A DNA stretch of 64,000 bases from contig NZ_FMTM01000010.1 of assembly GCF_900099775.1 (NCBI RefSeq), positions 62,001 through 126,000 on the forward strand, in the 5' to 3' direction. This document shows, piece after piece, positions 8,145 through 15,741 of this stretch. The first letter of the stretch is position 1. Each line of letters starts with the position of its first letter. This DNA is from Rhizobium mongolense subsp. loessense. Lineage in GTDB: Bacteria; Pseudomonadota; Alphaproteobacteria; Rhizobiales; Rhizobiaceae. A program made the translations under genes and the position numbers. The notes beneath the pieces were generated by a model. It worked only from the letters and a program-made list of their open reading frames with translations, did no database searches and was not told where the DNA came from.

Positions 8145-8879
8145 ATGACCATCACTCTTTCCGGCAAGACCGTTCTGATCACAGCGGCAGCGCAAGGCAT
8201 CGGCCGTGCCAGTGCAGTCGCCTTTCAGCAGGCCGGGGCCAAGGTTCACGCGACGGATATCAATACGAATGCGCTGGCAACGCTGGCCGCCGACACCGGG
8301 GTGTCGACGCACCAGTTGAACGTGCTCGACGAGGTGGCCGTGAAGGCATTGGTCGCTGAAATCGGCGTCGTCGACGTGCTCTTCAATTGCGCCGGCTTCG
8401 TGCATGCCGGATCCATTTTGGAAATGCAGGATGCCGACCTGGAATTCGCTTTCGACCTCAATGTCAAGGCGATGATCCGCACGATACGCGCCGTGCTTCC
8501 CGGCATGCTGGAGCGGAAGGACGGGTCGATCATCAACATGGCTTCGGTTGCCTCCAGCATCAAGGGTGTGCCGAACCGCTTTGCCTATGGCGTCACAAAA
8601 GCGGCGGTGATTGGCCTTACGAAATCGGTTGCCGCCGACTACGTGGCCGAAGGCGTCCGCTGCAATGCCATTTGCCCCGGCACGGTCGAAAGCCCCTCGC
8701 TGCAGGACCGCATGCGCGCGCAGGGCGACTATGATGCGGCACGCGCTGCTTTCATTTCTCGCCAGCCGATGGGCCGTCTCGGCACGCCGGAAGAGGTTGC
8801 CGACCTTGCCGTCTATCTTGCCGGTGCTACCTATACCAGCGGACAGGCCTACGCGATCGACGGCGGCTGGACGATCTGA
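8145..8879 (+). CDS. SDR-family dehydrogenase, probable 2-keto-3-deoxy-L-fuconate dehydrogenase
   Basis: Cytoplasmic NAD(P)-dependent short-chain dehydrogenase, 244 aa. Cofactor motif TAAAQGIGRA (residues ~12–21), the NAG-type loop NCAGFVHAG (~85), catalytic Ser in INMASVASSIKG, and YxxxK in FAYGVTKAA (~147). ATG is preceded by GAGAAGG. It sits 26 bp before a fuconate dehydratase and upstream of a fuconolactonase, the same set as in the non-phosphorylated L-fucose route of Xanthomonas, where an SDR oxidises 2-keto-3-deoxy-L-fuconate. L-fucose 1-dehydrogenase is an alternative role for the same fold. Confidence 0.8.
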   Translation: MTITLSGKTVLITAAAQGIGRASAVAFQQAGAKVHATDINTNALATLAADTGVSTHQLNVLDEVAVKALVAEIGVVDVLFNCAGFVHAGSILEMQDADLEFAFDLNVKAMIRTIRAVLPGMLERKDGSIINMASVASSIKGVPNRFAYGVTKAAVIGLTKSVAADYVAEGVRCNAICPGTVESPSLQDRMRAQGDYDAARAAFISRQPMGRLGTPEEVADLAVYLAGATYTSGQAYAIDGGWTI

Positions 8880-8905
8880 CCGCCCGGCCAGTTCGGGAGG
8901 AACCC

Positions 8906-10183
8906 ATGACAGGCATTACCGGCCTTCGTGTCTTTGATCTTCGCTTTCCCACTTCGCAAAGCCTCGACGGCTCCGATGCGATGAATCCGGACCCGGACTA
9001 TTCGGCCGCCTACGTTGTTCTGAATACGGACGAGCCGGGGCTTTCAGGCCACGGGCTCACCTTCACGATCGGCCGCGGCAACGACATCTGCTGCCTGGCA
9101 ATAAAGGCGATGGAGCATTTGATTGTCGGCGCAGATCTTAGCAAGGTTCTTGCCAATCCAGGTGGATTCTGGCGGCATCTGACAGGCGACAGCCAGCTTC
9201 GCTGGATTGGTCCGGACAAGGGCGCCATCCATTTGGCGACGGGGGCCGTGGTCAACGCCGTCTGGGATCTCCTCGCGAAGCAGGCGGGAAAACCTGTGTG
9301 GCGGCTGGTGGCGGAGATGGGGGCGGAGGAAATCGCAGACATCGTCGACTACCGCTACCTCACCGACGTGCTGACGCGCGACGAGGCGGTCACGATCCTG
9401 AAACGTGCCGAGGCGGGGAAGGCCGAGCGGATCGCAACGCTCGAGAAAGAAGGTTACGCCTGCTACACGACCTCTGCCGGCTGGCTCGGATATGAGGATG
9501 CAAAGCTGCGCCGTCTCTGCCAGGAAGCGATAGACGCAGGTTTCAACCATGTAAAGATGAAGGTCGGCCGCGATCTCCAGGATGATATCCGCCGTCTGCG
9601 TATCGCCCGCGAGGTGATTGGCCCGGATCGTTACCTGATGATCGATGCCAATCAGGTCTGGGAGGTCAAGCAGGCGATCGACTGGGTGAAGGAGCTAGCC
9701 TTCGCCAAGCCCTACTTCATCGAGGAGCCGACAAGTCCCGACGACGTGGCCGGACACCGGAAAATTCGTGAGGCAATCCGACCGGTCAAGGTTGCAACCG
9801 GCGAGATGTGCCAAAACCGGATCATGTTCAAGCAATTCATCGCCGAAGGCGCGATCGACATCGTGCAGATCGATGCCTGCCGCATGGGCGGCCTGAACGA
9901 GGTGCTGGCCGTGCTGCTGATCGCCGCAAAATACCGTCTGCCGGTCTGGCCGCATGCGGGCGGCGTCGGCCTTTGCGAATATGTGCAACATCTGTCAATG
10001 ATCGACTATGTTGCCGTGTCCGGTAGCAAGGACGGCCGCGTGATCGAATATGTCGATCATTTGCACGAACACTTCCTCGACCCGTGCGTGATCAGGGACG
10101 CGGCCTATATGCCGCCGTCAAAGCCTGGTTTTTCAATTGAAATGAAGGCGCAGTCGATCACCGACTACACCTTCAAGGGCTGA
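8906..10183 (+). CDS. L-fuconate dehydratase (enolase superfamily)
   Basis: Mandelate-racemase-like enolase-superfamily dehydratase, 425 aa, converting L-fuconate to 2-keto-3-deoxy-L-fuconate with Mg2+. Visible signatures: HVKMKVGRDL (KxK general base), metal ligands in MIDANQVW, YFIEEPTSPDD and KVATGEMCQN, the Asp in QIDACRMGG, and the catalytic histidine of WPHAGGVGLCEYVQHLSM, which is characteristic of fuconate dehydratases. Start ATG follows GGGAGG. It is probably co-transcribed with the preceding SDR gene (26-bp gap). A related 6-deoxy-sugar acid dehydratase cannot be excluded. Confidence 0.88.
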   Translation: MTGITGLRVFDLRFPTSQSLDGSDAMNPDPDYSAAYVVLNTDEPGLSGHGLTFTIGRGNDICCLAIKAMEHLIVGADLSKVLANPGGFWRHLTGDSQLRWIGPDKGAIHLATGAVVNAVWDLLAKQAGKPVWRLVAEMGAEEIADIVDYRYLTDVLTRDEAVTILKRAEAGKAERIATLEKEGYACYTTSAGWLGYEDAKLRRLCQEAIDAGFNHVKMKVGRDLQDDIRRLRIAREVIGPDRYLMIDANQVWEVKQAIDWVKELAFAKPYFIEEPTSPDDVAGHRKIREAIRPVKVATGEMCQNRIMFKQFIAEGAIDIVQIDACRMGGLNEVLAVLLIAAKYRLPVWPHAGGVGLCEYVQHLSMIDYVAVSGSKDGRVIEYVDHLHEHFLDPCVIRDAAYMPPSKPGFSIEMKAQSITDYTFKG

Positions 10184-10187
10184 TATT

Positions 10188-11201
10188 TCAGGCAGCGCGC
10201 TGCTCTGTGCTCTGAATGGCGGCGAGCTTCCAGTCGCTGCCGGTCCTGCGTACAAAGGTCCAGATTTCAGTGCTTTCGCCGGGGTGGCGATCGTCACCGG
10301 AAACGACGCGGCCGCTGTCACGATCGACCATCGCGTCGATCGACGAATAGCGCATTGCAAGCGTTGCGTAATCCTGACCGTCCTCGCGCCAGGCTTCGGC
10401 AATGTCACCCTGCAGCAGCTTGACGTCAGAGACGCGGTTGCGCACGCCATTGGTGGCATTTTCGCCGAGTTCTTCGGCGAGATAGGACATGGCTTCGGGC
10501 GTTGTGAGCTTGCGCAGCGTATTATAGTCCTCGGCGCCGTAGGCGGTCTGCACCTTGGTCAGCAACTCCTCGAACTGATCCAGATCGGCCTGCGCCAATC
10601 CGATTTCGTCACTTGGTCTGTCGTTGCGCTGCTGCTGTTGCTGTTGGTAGCCCGCAGCACCTGAGCCGATCGCCGGAATGCTAAACGACGAATTGCTGTT
10701 AGACGACATGTTGCTGTAGGACGAGGCACTCCGGCTGCCTGCCGCACCGTAGGACGGCTGGCGTCGATTGGCAAAGAAGCGCATGGCAAGCATGACTGCG
10801 CCGAAGATCAGGGCAATCTGCAGCAGCATGCCGAGGAACCCGAAGCCGCCGCCGAAACCGTGGCCGAGCAGCATGCCGAGCAGGCCGCCGGCGATCAGGC
10901 CGCCAATCATCGAACGGCCAAAGCCGCCGAAAAGACCGCCGGAACGTTGAGCGTTGACCGGCTGTTGGGCGGTCGCGGGCGTCTGTGGGCGCGGCGTCAT
11001 CGAACGTTCCATCGGCGCGGCCGGAGCAGGCGCGGTTCGTGTGACCGGCGGCGCCTGGAAGGTGCGCGTTCCGCGGCTGCCGAACCCGCCAAAACCTCCG
11101 GCGCGGCGCGCCTCGGCATCGCTATAGGCAGCAAAAACGGTAGCGCTCGTCAGAACGGCGATCGCCGCAATCTTGGCAAAACGCGAAACGGCACTCTGCA
11201 T
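10188..11201 (-). CDS. Tim44-like domain membrane protein
   Basis: 337-aa envelope protein. An internal ATG at 11201 (AGGAGAT at 5 nt) opens a signal/anchor segment (FAKIAAIAVLTSATVFAAYS), followed by a Gly/Arg-rich and Pro/Gln-rich low-complexity stretch, two glycine-rich transmembrane segments (MIGGLIAGGLLGMLLGHGFG; FLGMLLQIALIFGAVMLAM), a Ser/Asn and poly-Gln linker, and a C-terminal Tim44-like domain (about 235–337; EDYNTLRKLTTPEAMSYLAE ... ESTEIWTFVRR). Bacterial Tim44-like proteins are membrane-tethered and poorly understood. It is convergent with the dehydratase with only 4 bp between, splitting the sugar cluster. Confidence 0.85.
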   Translation of the reverse strand: MQSAVSRFAKIAAIAVLTSATVFAAYSDAEARRAGGFGGFGSRGTRTFQAPPVTRTAPAPAAPMERSMTPRPQTPATAQQPVNAQRSGGLFGGFGRSMIGGLIAGGLLGMLLGHGFGGGFGFLGMLLQIALIFGAVMLAMRFFANRRQPSYGAAGSRSASSYSNMSSNSNSSFSIPAIGSGAAGYQQQQQQRNDRPSDEIGLAQADLDQFEELLTKVQTAYGAEDYNTLRKLTTPEAMSYLAEELGENATNGVRNRVSDVKLLQGDIAEAWREDGQDYATLAMRYSSIDAMVDRDSGRVVSGDDRHPGESTEIWTFVRRTGSDWKLAAIQSTEQRAA

Positions 11202-11286
11202 CATATCTCCTGTCATGCAACAACCATGGCATGTTTGCGAGCTAATATAGGTGTTCTCCTGGCAATTTGAAGTTCGCCGACCCGAC

Positions 11287-11745
11287 TTATTGGCAGACAT
11301 CGACCCATTTGGCGCTGGTGAGTTCGGCAAGCCGCTCCGTCGCGATACGGACCGCCGAATGCGTGGAACCGGCGGCGGGCACGACTTCGTCGAAACGCCT
11401 CAATGAAACATCGCAGTAGACTGGAATTGGGGCGGGCAATCCAAAGGGGCAGACGCCGCCCACCGGATGGCTGGTAGCTTCCAGGACTTCTTGCGGTCCC
11501 AGCATGCGGCCCTTGCCGCCGAATGCATCCTTGAATTTCCGGTTGTCGAGACGAGCCGTGCCGCTTGCGACAACGAGCATCGTCTCATCCCCGACCCTGA
11601 GGCAGATCGTTTTGGCGATCTGCCCCGGCTCGACCCGGTGCGCTTCGGCCGCAAGCGCGACCGTCGAAGAGCTTTCGGCGGTTTCGATGATTTCAATCTC
11701 AGGTGCATTTGCGCTGAAGAATGCGCGGACGGACTCAAAGCTCAT
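11287..11745 (-). CDS. YbaK/ProX-type aminoacyl-tRNA deacylase
   Basis: Small trans-editing protein of the YbaK/prolyl-tRNA-editing fold, expected to hydrolyse mischarged tRNA. About 152 aa from ATG 11745; a GTG six codons upstream (11763) is an alternative with no better site. Family features: HRVEPGQIAKTICLRVGDE with the conserved lysine, LDNRKFKDAFGGKGRML, and the signature THPVGGVCPFG-like segment SHPVGGVCPFGLP. Divergent from the fuconolactonase gene (about 140 bp between starts) and downstream-adjacent to the Tim44-like gene on the same strand. Which tRNA it edits is unknown. Confidence 0.88.
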   Translation of the reverse strand: MSFESVRAFFSANAPEIEIIETAESSSTVALAAEAHRVEPGQIAKTICLRVGDETMLVVASGTARLDNRKFKDAFGGKGRMLGPQEVLEATSHPVGGVCPFGLPAPIPVYCDVSLRRFDEVVPAAGSTHSAVRIATERLAELTSAKWVDVCQ

Positions 11746-11904
11746 GGGCGGATCCAGGACCACAATGATCGGGATTTAAATGAGCTTGGAAAGTATCTGA
11801 TGCTCGAGGAATTTCAATCGCGTTTCGAACCTGGATGCACTTGCGATCCGGCCCGTTTTCTGACCTTCTTTGTCGCGCCTAGAGACGTTTAAGGGAGGAG
11901 AGCG

Positions 11905-12738
11905 ATGCGGCGCGTTGATTGCCATATGCATTTCTGGACGCTGGCGATGGAGCCTTACTATTCGCTCTGGATGTCGCCGGATGACAAGGTGCTCTATCGT
12001 GACTATGGGCCACGCGATGCCGTTCCGATGATGGAGAAGAACAATGTCGAGAGCGTCGTTGTCGTTTCGGCTGCGTCTTCTGCTCATGAAACCGGCTATC
12101 TTCTCGGCCTTGCCGACGGGCGGGATTTCATCAAGGGCGTTGTTGCCTGGCTTGATCTTCTCGCGCCGACGGCGGCCGACGACCTGGGCGGCTGGGCACG
12201 CTTTGCGAAGCTGAAGAGCATCCGTCCCTATCTTCAGGATCTGCCTGAAGAGGATTGGATCCTGAAGAAAGAACTCGATCCTGCTTTGCGCGCCATGCTC
12301 GACCACGGATTGCGGTTTGACGCATTGATCAAGCCTCGGCATATCCTCAACACGGTGAGGTTCATCGAGCGCTATCCCGATCTGCCGGTGATCATCGACC
12401 ACATGGCCAAGCCCGAAATCGGAAGAGGCAATTTTGAACCCTGGCGGCGCGACATGGAACACTTCCGTGATCTCGACCATGTCCATTGCAAGATTTCCGG
12501 TATTCTCACCGAGGACGGGCCGGATTGGACACCGGAGCGGCTTCAACCCTATCTCGAGGCGGTATTCGACATTTTCGGACCCGATCGCCTCGTCTTCGGC
12601 AGCGACTGGCCGGTCGTCAATCTCGTCGCGGATTACAGCCGCTGGATCGCGACGCTCGACCACGCCATGCAGAGCCTGCCTGCTGCCGATCAGCAAAAGA
12701 TCTGGGCATCAAACGGCGAGCGATTTTACGGGCTTTGA
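11905..12738 (+). CDS. Amidohydrolase, probable L-fucono-1,5-lactonase
   Basis: 277-aa metal-dependent TIM-barrel amidohydrolase of the COG3618 lactonase group. N-terminal VDCHMHFWTL carries the HxH metal/active-site motif; further conserved points are LPVIIDHMAKPEI, the HCKISGILTE strand, and the C-terminal LVFGSDWPVV aspartate. GGGAGGAG precedes ATG. Together with the SDR and fuconate dehydratase 1.7–3.8 kb upstream on the same strand it supplies the lactone-hydrolysis step of oxidative L-fucose breakdown. L-rhamnonolactone or galactonolactone would also fit the family. Confidence 0.82.
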   Translation: MRRVDCHMHFWTLAMEPYYSLWMSPDDKVLYRDYGPRDAVPMMEKNNVESVVVVSAASSAHETGYLLGLADGRDFIKGVVAWLDLLAPTAADDLGGWARFAKLKSIRPYLQDLPEEDWILKKELDPALRAMLDHGLRFDALIKPRHILNTVRFIERYPDLPVIIDHMAKPEIGRGNFEPWRRDMEHFRDLDHVHCKISGILTEDGPDWTPERLQPYLEAVFDIFGPDRLVFGSDWPVVNLVADYSRWIATLDHAMQSLPAADQQKIWASNGERFYGL

Positions 12739-12792
12739 CACGGCCGACATGAAGCGTATCGCGCAGCGCTATTGCCCCCGGTTTTCTATTGC

Positions 12793-13137
12793 CAACCGGC
12801 GCCATTTCTGGTCGTGATCGGGATTGCTTCCCGCGCGCGATTTTCGCCGGCGCGCATGCTACTTACCGGTATCGCCATCGGCGCCTTCCGATGGCCGTCG
12901 TAACGATTGTCCTCGCGCAAGGCGACATGCGCGGCTACATCCTTCTCACGATGGCTTTCGGGACCGATAAGCCGGGCAGGGCCGTTCGAGGCATGGACAA
13001 AGTGACGGTATTGGCCGGTCTGGCAGCGCCGCTAGCCCTCCGGAGCCGATGGTTGACCATCCTGCCGCTCGGTGGTTCGGCCGCGCGCGCCTTCGGCCTG
13101 TCGGCCAGGGTGAGCCGTCTGGTGCTAGCAACTAAGC
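12793..13137 (+). pseudogene. Relic of a FecCD-type ABC permease
   Basis: Two adjacent frames together resemble the middle of a FecCD (iron-siderophore/cobalamin) permease. Frame 1 reads VIGIASRARFSPARMLLTG then IAIGAF; near 12890 the frame breaks and continues AVVTIVLAQGDMRG, KVTVLAGLAAPLALRSRWLT and ILPLGGSAARAFGLSARVSR, matching the typical RLxxLxLGxxxARxLGxxVxR segment. There is no start, no upstream helices and no C-terminal half, so this is a truncated, frameshifted remnant rather than a gene. No partner binding protein or ATPase survives beside it. The identification is from motif memory only. Confidence 0.5.
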
Positions 13138-13187
13138 GTCAAGCGAACGGCGTGCTGGAGTCGCTACCCATGCGCATCACTGTTTGT

Positions 13188-13225
13188 GGAAAAGTAAAAG
13201 CGGAGCGGCTCTCGCCGATCCGCTT
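13188..13225 (-). terminator. Rho-independent terminator of the TerC-family gene
   Basis: On the minus strand, AAGCGGA–TCGGCGAGAGCCGC–TCCGCTT forms a nested stem-loop (7-bp outer and 4-bp inner stem around GAGA) about 28 bp beyond the stop at 13254, followed by TTTTACTTTT. Confidence 0.75.
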
Positions 13226-13253
13226 AAAAGGGCAATTGCGTCGCCTCTTTAGG

Positions 13254-13868
13254 CTAGAGATGTGGCCACACTTCCAGGACGCCGCGATGAATCATGTCGA
13301 GGGAGACATAAAGGATGATGAGCAGGCCGACATAGGCGATCCAGCGATGGCGGTTGAGCAGGCGGGCGATGATGTTCGCCGCGACACCCATCATGGCGAT
13401 CGAAAGCGCAAGGCCCAGGATAAGCACGGTCGGGTGGTCGCGTGCAGCACCGGCAACGGCCAGCACGTTGTCGAGCGACATCGACACGTCGGCGACGACG
13501 ATCTGGGTTGCAGCCTGCATGAAGGTCTTCTTAGGTCCGGTGGACGCCTCGCCTTCCAGACCGATCTCCCCGCCGTTTGCGTGCTGGGAACGAAGCTCGC
13601 GCCACATCTTCCAGCAGACCCAGAGCAGGAGCAGGCCACCGGCAAGCAGCAGGCCGACGATGCTCAAGAGCTGAACTGTCACGGATGCAAATAGAATGCG
13701 CAGAATGGTGGCGGCAAGAATGCCGACCAGAATGGCCTTCTTGCGCTGTGCGACCGGAAGCCCGGCTGCAGCAAGACCAATGACGACGGCATTGTCGCCG
13801 GCAAGAACAAGATCGATTGCGATGACCTGCAGGAGTGCAGTCAGGCCCGCAGCAGTAAAGATTTCCAT
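13254..13868 (-). CDS. TerC-family integral membrane protein (YjbE/Alx type)
   Basis: 204-aa polytopic inner-membrane protein. Family hallmarks are the acidic membrane motifs VLAGDNAVVIGLAAAGLP near residue 21 and ADVSMSLDNVLAVAGAA near 126, separated by a cytoplasmic loop; about seven hydrophobic segments are visible. Members of this family have been linked to manganese export and metal or tellurite resistance. ATG at 13868. Monocistronic: a clear terminator follows. The upstream sequence does not show a recognisable yybP-ykoY manganese riboswitch. Confidence 0.88.
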   Translation of the reverse strand: MEIFTAAGLTALLQVIAIDLVLAGDNAVVIGLAAAGLPVAQRKKAILVGILAATILRILFASVTVQLLSIVGLLLAGGLLLLWVCWKMWRELRSQHANGGEIGLEGEASTGPKKTFMQAATQIVVADVSMSLDNVLAVAGAARDHPTVLILGLALSIAMMGVAANIIARLLNRHRWIAYVGLLIILYVSLDMIHRGVLEVWPHL

Positions 13869-14010
13869 GGAAACGTCCCCAGAATGCCTTCGAGAAGCGT
13901 GCTAGTGTCCCCGGAACGCCACGTCAACCATGAATGACGCAAGGTCAAGAAAATGCGAAGCGGGGAAGCGCTCTGTCCCCAAGTTTTTAGGGGCGCGCCT
14001 ACCAGCAAAT

Positions 14011-14316
14011 TCAGTGCTTCAGCTTGATGATGATCTCCCGGTATTCGTCGGCAATGGCAATCGCTGCCTTTACAACGACCGGACTGATCGATTTGTGGTC
14101 AATCGCCAGCCGGCAGGTTTCGAACACGCCGCGCAGTTCGTTTTCGATATCCGAGAGATGTGGATATTTCTGCACCAGAAGATGAGGTAGAACCTTAGCC
14201 TTTTCCTTCATAGGTTTGGTTTCATTGGAAAACATCTGCGGATCCGCGATGACTTCCCGGATTGCATCTTCGAGACGCCATGTCGCACCAATCATGTCCG
14301 TGACTGACACCGTCAT
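14011..14316 (-). CDS. Small hypothetical protein
   Basis: 101-aa predicted cytoplasmic protein of unknown function. ATG at 14316 is preceded by AGGAGAAG; the longer open frame upstream lacks a start signal. Helical, charged sequence (MTVSVTDMIGATWRLEDAI ... KVLPHLLVQKYPHLSDIENE ... AIADEYREIIIKLKH), no signal peptide or membrane segment. It lies between the TerC-family gene and the cyd operon on the same strand, 140 bp after cydX, and could be read through from cyd. No family recognised. Confidence 0.6.
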   Translation of the reverse strand: MTVSVTDMIGATWRLEDAIREVIADPQMFSNETKPMKEKAKVLPHLLVQKYPHLSDIENELRGVFETCRLAIDHKSISPVVVKAAIAIADEYREIIIKLKH

Positions 14317-14460
14317 ATCTTCTCCTGCCCACGCGCCATTCTTCCGATGGGTATTAAGACGCAATCCTTGTGCCAGATTGACCAAAGGCGCTGCGGGCAC
14401 GGGACGGCGGTGTGGCAGGCTGCGTTCAGGGCCGGAATTTTGGCCTGACCTTTCTGTTTG

Positions 14461-14571
14461 TCATTGTTTCTTTTTCTTGGCCTCGTCGTCGACCAGCTCG
14501 TACCACATGGCGTTGAGGACGGCGAAGGCGGCCGCCAGCGGCAGCCCGAGCATCCATGCGAAATACCACAT
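14461..14571 (-). CDS. cydX: Cytochrome bd oxidase small subunit CydX
   Basis: 36-aa single-helix protein, MWYFAWMLGLPLAAAFAVLN then AMWYELVDDEAKKKKQ, matching the CydX/YbgT pattern (MWYFxWxLG...N...W.E). It stabilises the haem d site of the cytochrome bd quinol oxidase in the inner membrane. Start ATG lies 13 bp after the cydB stop with GGAGACAAG upstream. Too short for usual gene callers. Confidence 0.92.
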   Translation of the reverse strand: MWYFAWMLGLPLAAAFAVLNAMWYELVDDEAKKKKQ

Positions 14572-14584
14572 CGTCTTGTCTCCT

Positions 14585-15736
14585 TCAGTAGGCGTGTCCG
14601 CTTTTGTCGGTAACCGACTTTTCGTCGACTTTGCCCCACAGCACTTTGTAGACCCAGGCAGTATAAGCGGCGACGATCGGCAGAAAGATCAGCGAAACGA
14701 CGAGCATGATGAAAAGCGTCATATGGCTTGAGGAAGCATCCCAGACCGTGAGGCTTGATCGCGGATCGAGCGAGGAGGGCAGAATGAAGGGAAACATCGA
14801 GACGCCGACCGTTGCGATGATGCCGAAGATCGAGAGCTTGCTGAAGAGCAGGGTCGAGACCTCGCGCCTCGCCCGCATTGCAGCAAACGAAAGTGCCGCA
14901 CCCAGCAGGCCGAGTAGCGGAGCAATCAGCAGCCACGGATGGGTGTTGTAGTTCGCAAGCCACGAACCGTCGTGCTGCGCCGTTTTCAAGAGCGGATTTG
15001 ACGGACCGGCCGGGCTGATGGTGCTGGTGATGCGATAGCCATCGATGCCGAGCGCCAGGAAGAGGCCGCCAAGGGCAAAGAGTACGATAACGCAAAGGGC
15101 AGCGATGCTTCCATAGTTTCTGGCGCGCTCGGCAACGGGACCGCTCGCCTTCAGCACCAGCCAGGATGCGCCGTGCAGGACGAGCATGGCGACCGAAAGC
15201 AGGCCGCAAAGCAGCGCATATGGATTGAGAAGGCCGAAGAACGAGCCTTCGTAAAAAATGCGCATGTCGTCGGCAAAACGGAAGGGCACCCCCTGCAGTA
15301 CATTGCCGACGGCAACGCCGAAGATCAGCGACGGCACGAAGCCGCCGATGAACAGCGCCCAGTCCCAGTTGTTGCGCCAGCGCGCACTATCGCGCTTCGA
15401 ACGGTACTTGAAGCCGACCGGGCGCAAGATGAGCGCAAGGAGGATCGCAAACATGGCGAGATAAAAGCCCGAGAAGGAAACGGCATAGAGCGGCGGCCAC
15501 GCAGCGAAGATGGAGCCGCCCCCAAGGATCAGCCAGACCTGATTGCCTTCCCAGACCGGGCCGATCGTGTTGATTGCGATACGGCGTTCCGTGTCGGTCT
15601 TCGCGACGAAGGGCAACAGCGTACCGACACCCAGATCGAAGCCGTCCGTTGCCGCAAAGCCGATCAGCAATATGCCGAGCAGCAGCCACCAGATGAAGCG
15701 TAGGGTTTCGTAGTCGATGAGTTCATGAAGGATCAT
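14585..15736 (-). CDS. cydB: Cytochrome bd quinol oxidase subunit II
   Basis: 383-aa inner-membrane subunit of the high-affinity terminal oxidase. Start ATG at 15736 gives the canonical opening MILHELIDYETLRFIWWLLL and follows a GGAG that lies within the cydA stop region; a GTG three codons earlier overlaps the cydA stop (GTGA) and could couple translation. Family marks: GFAATDGFDLGVG, the quinol-oxidase segment IGPVWEGNQVWLILGGGSIF, eight or nine hydrophobic helices. Fourth gene of the regulator-cydDCABX run. Confidence 0.95.
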   Translation of the reverse strand: MILHELIDYETLRFIWWLLLGILLIGFAATDGFDLGVGTLLPFVAKTDTERRIAINTIGPVWEGNQVWLILGGGSIFAAWPPLYAVSFSGFYLAMFAILLALILRPVGFKYRSKRDSARWRNNWDWALFIGGFVPSLIFGVAVGNVLQGVPFRFADDMRIFYEGSFFGLLNPYALLCGLLSVAMLVLHGASWLVLKASGPVAERARNYGSIAALCVIVLFALGGLFLALGIDGYRITSTISPAGPSNPLLKTAQHDGSWLANYNTHPWLLIAPLLGLLGAALSFAAMRARREVSTLLFSKLSIFGIIATVGVSMFPFILPSSLDPRSSLTVWDASSSHMTLFIMLVVSLIFLPIVAAYTAWVYKVLWGKVDEKSVTDKSGHAY

Positions 15737-15741
15737 GGCGA

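Noticed and set aside
12789-13694. 301-codon plus-strand open frame
   Set aside because: Its second half is antisense to the TerC-family gene; only the first part carries (FecCD-like) protein sequence, treated as a relic.
13869-14010. yybP-ykoY manganese riboswitch upstream of the TerC-family gene
   Set aside because: Conserved loop sequences of the class are not present; only GGGGAC-like fragments.
14011-14400. Upstream extension of the small hypothetical gene
   Set aside because: ATG at 14316 with AGGAGAAG is a much better start; extension is Arg/Asn-rich without signal.
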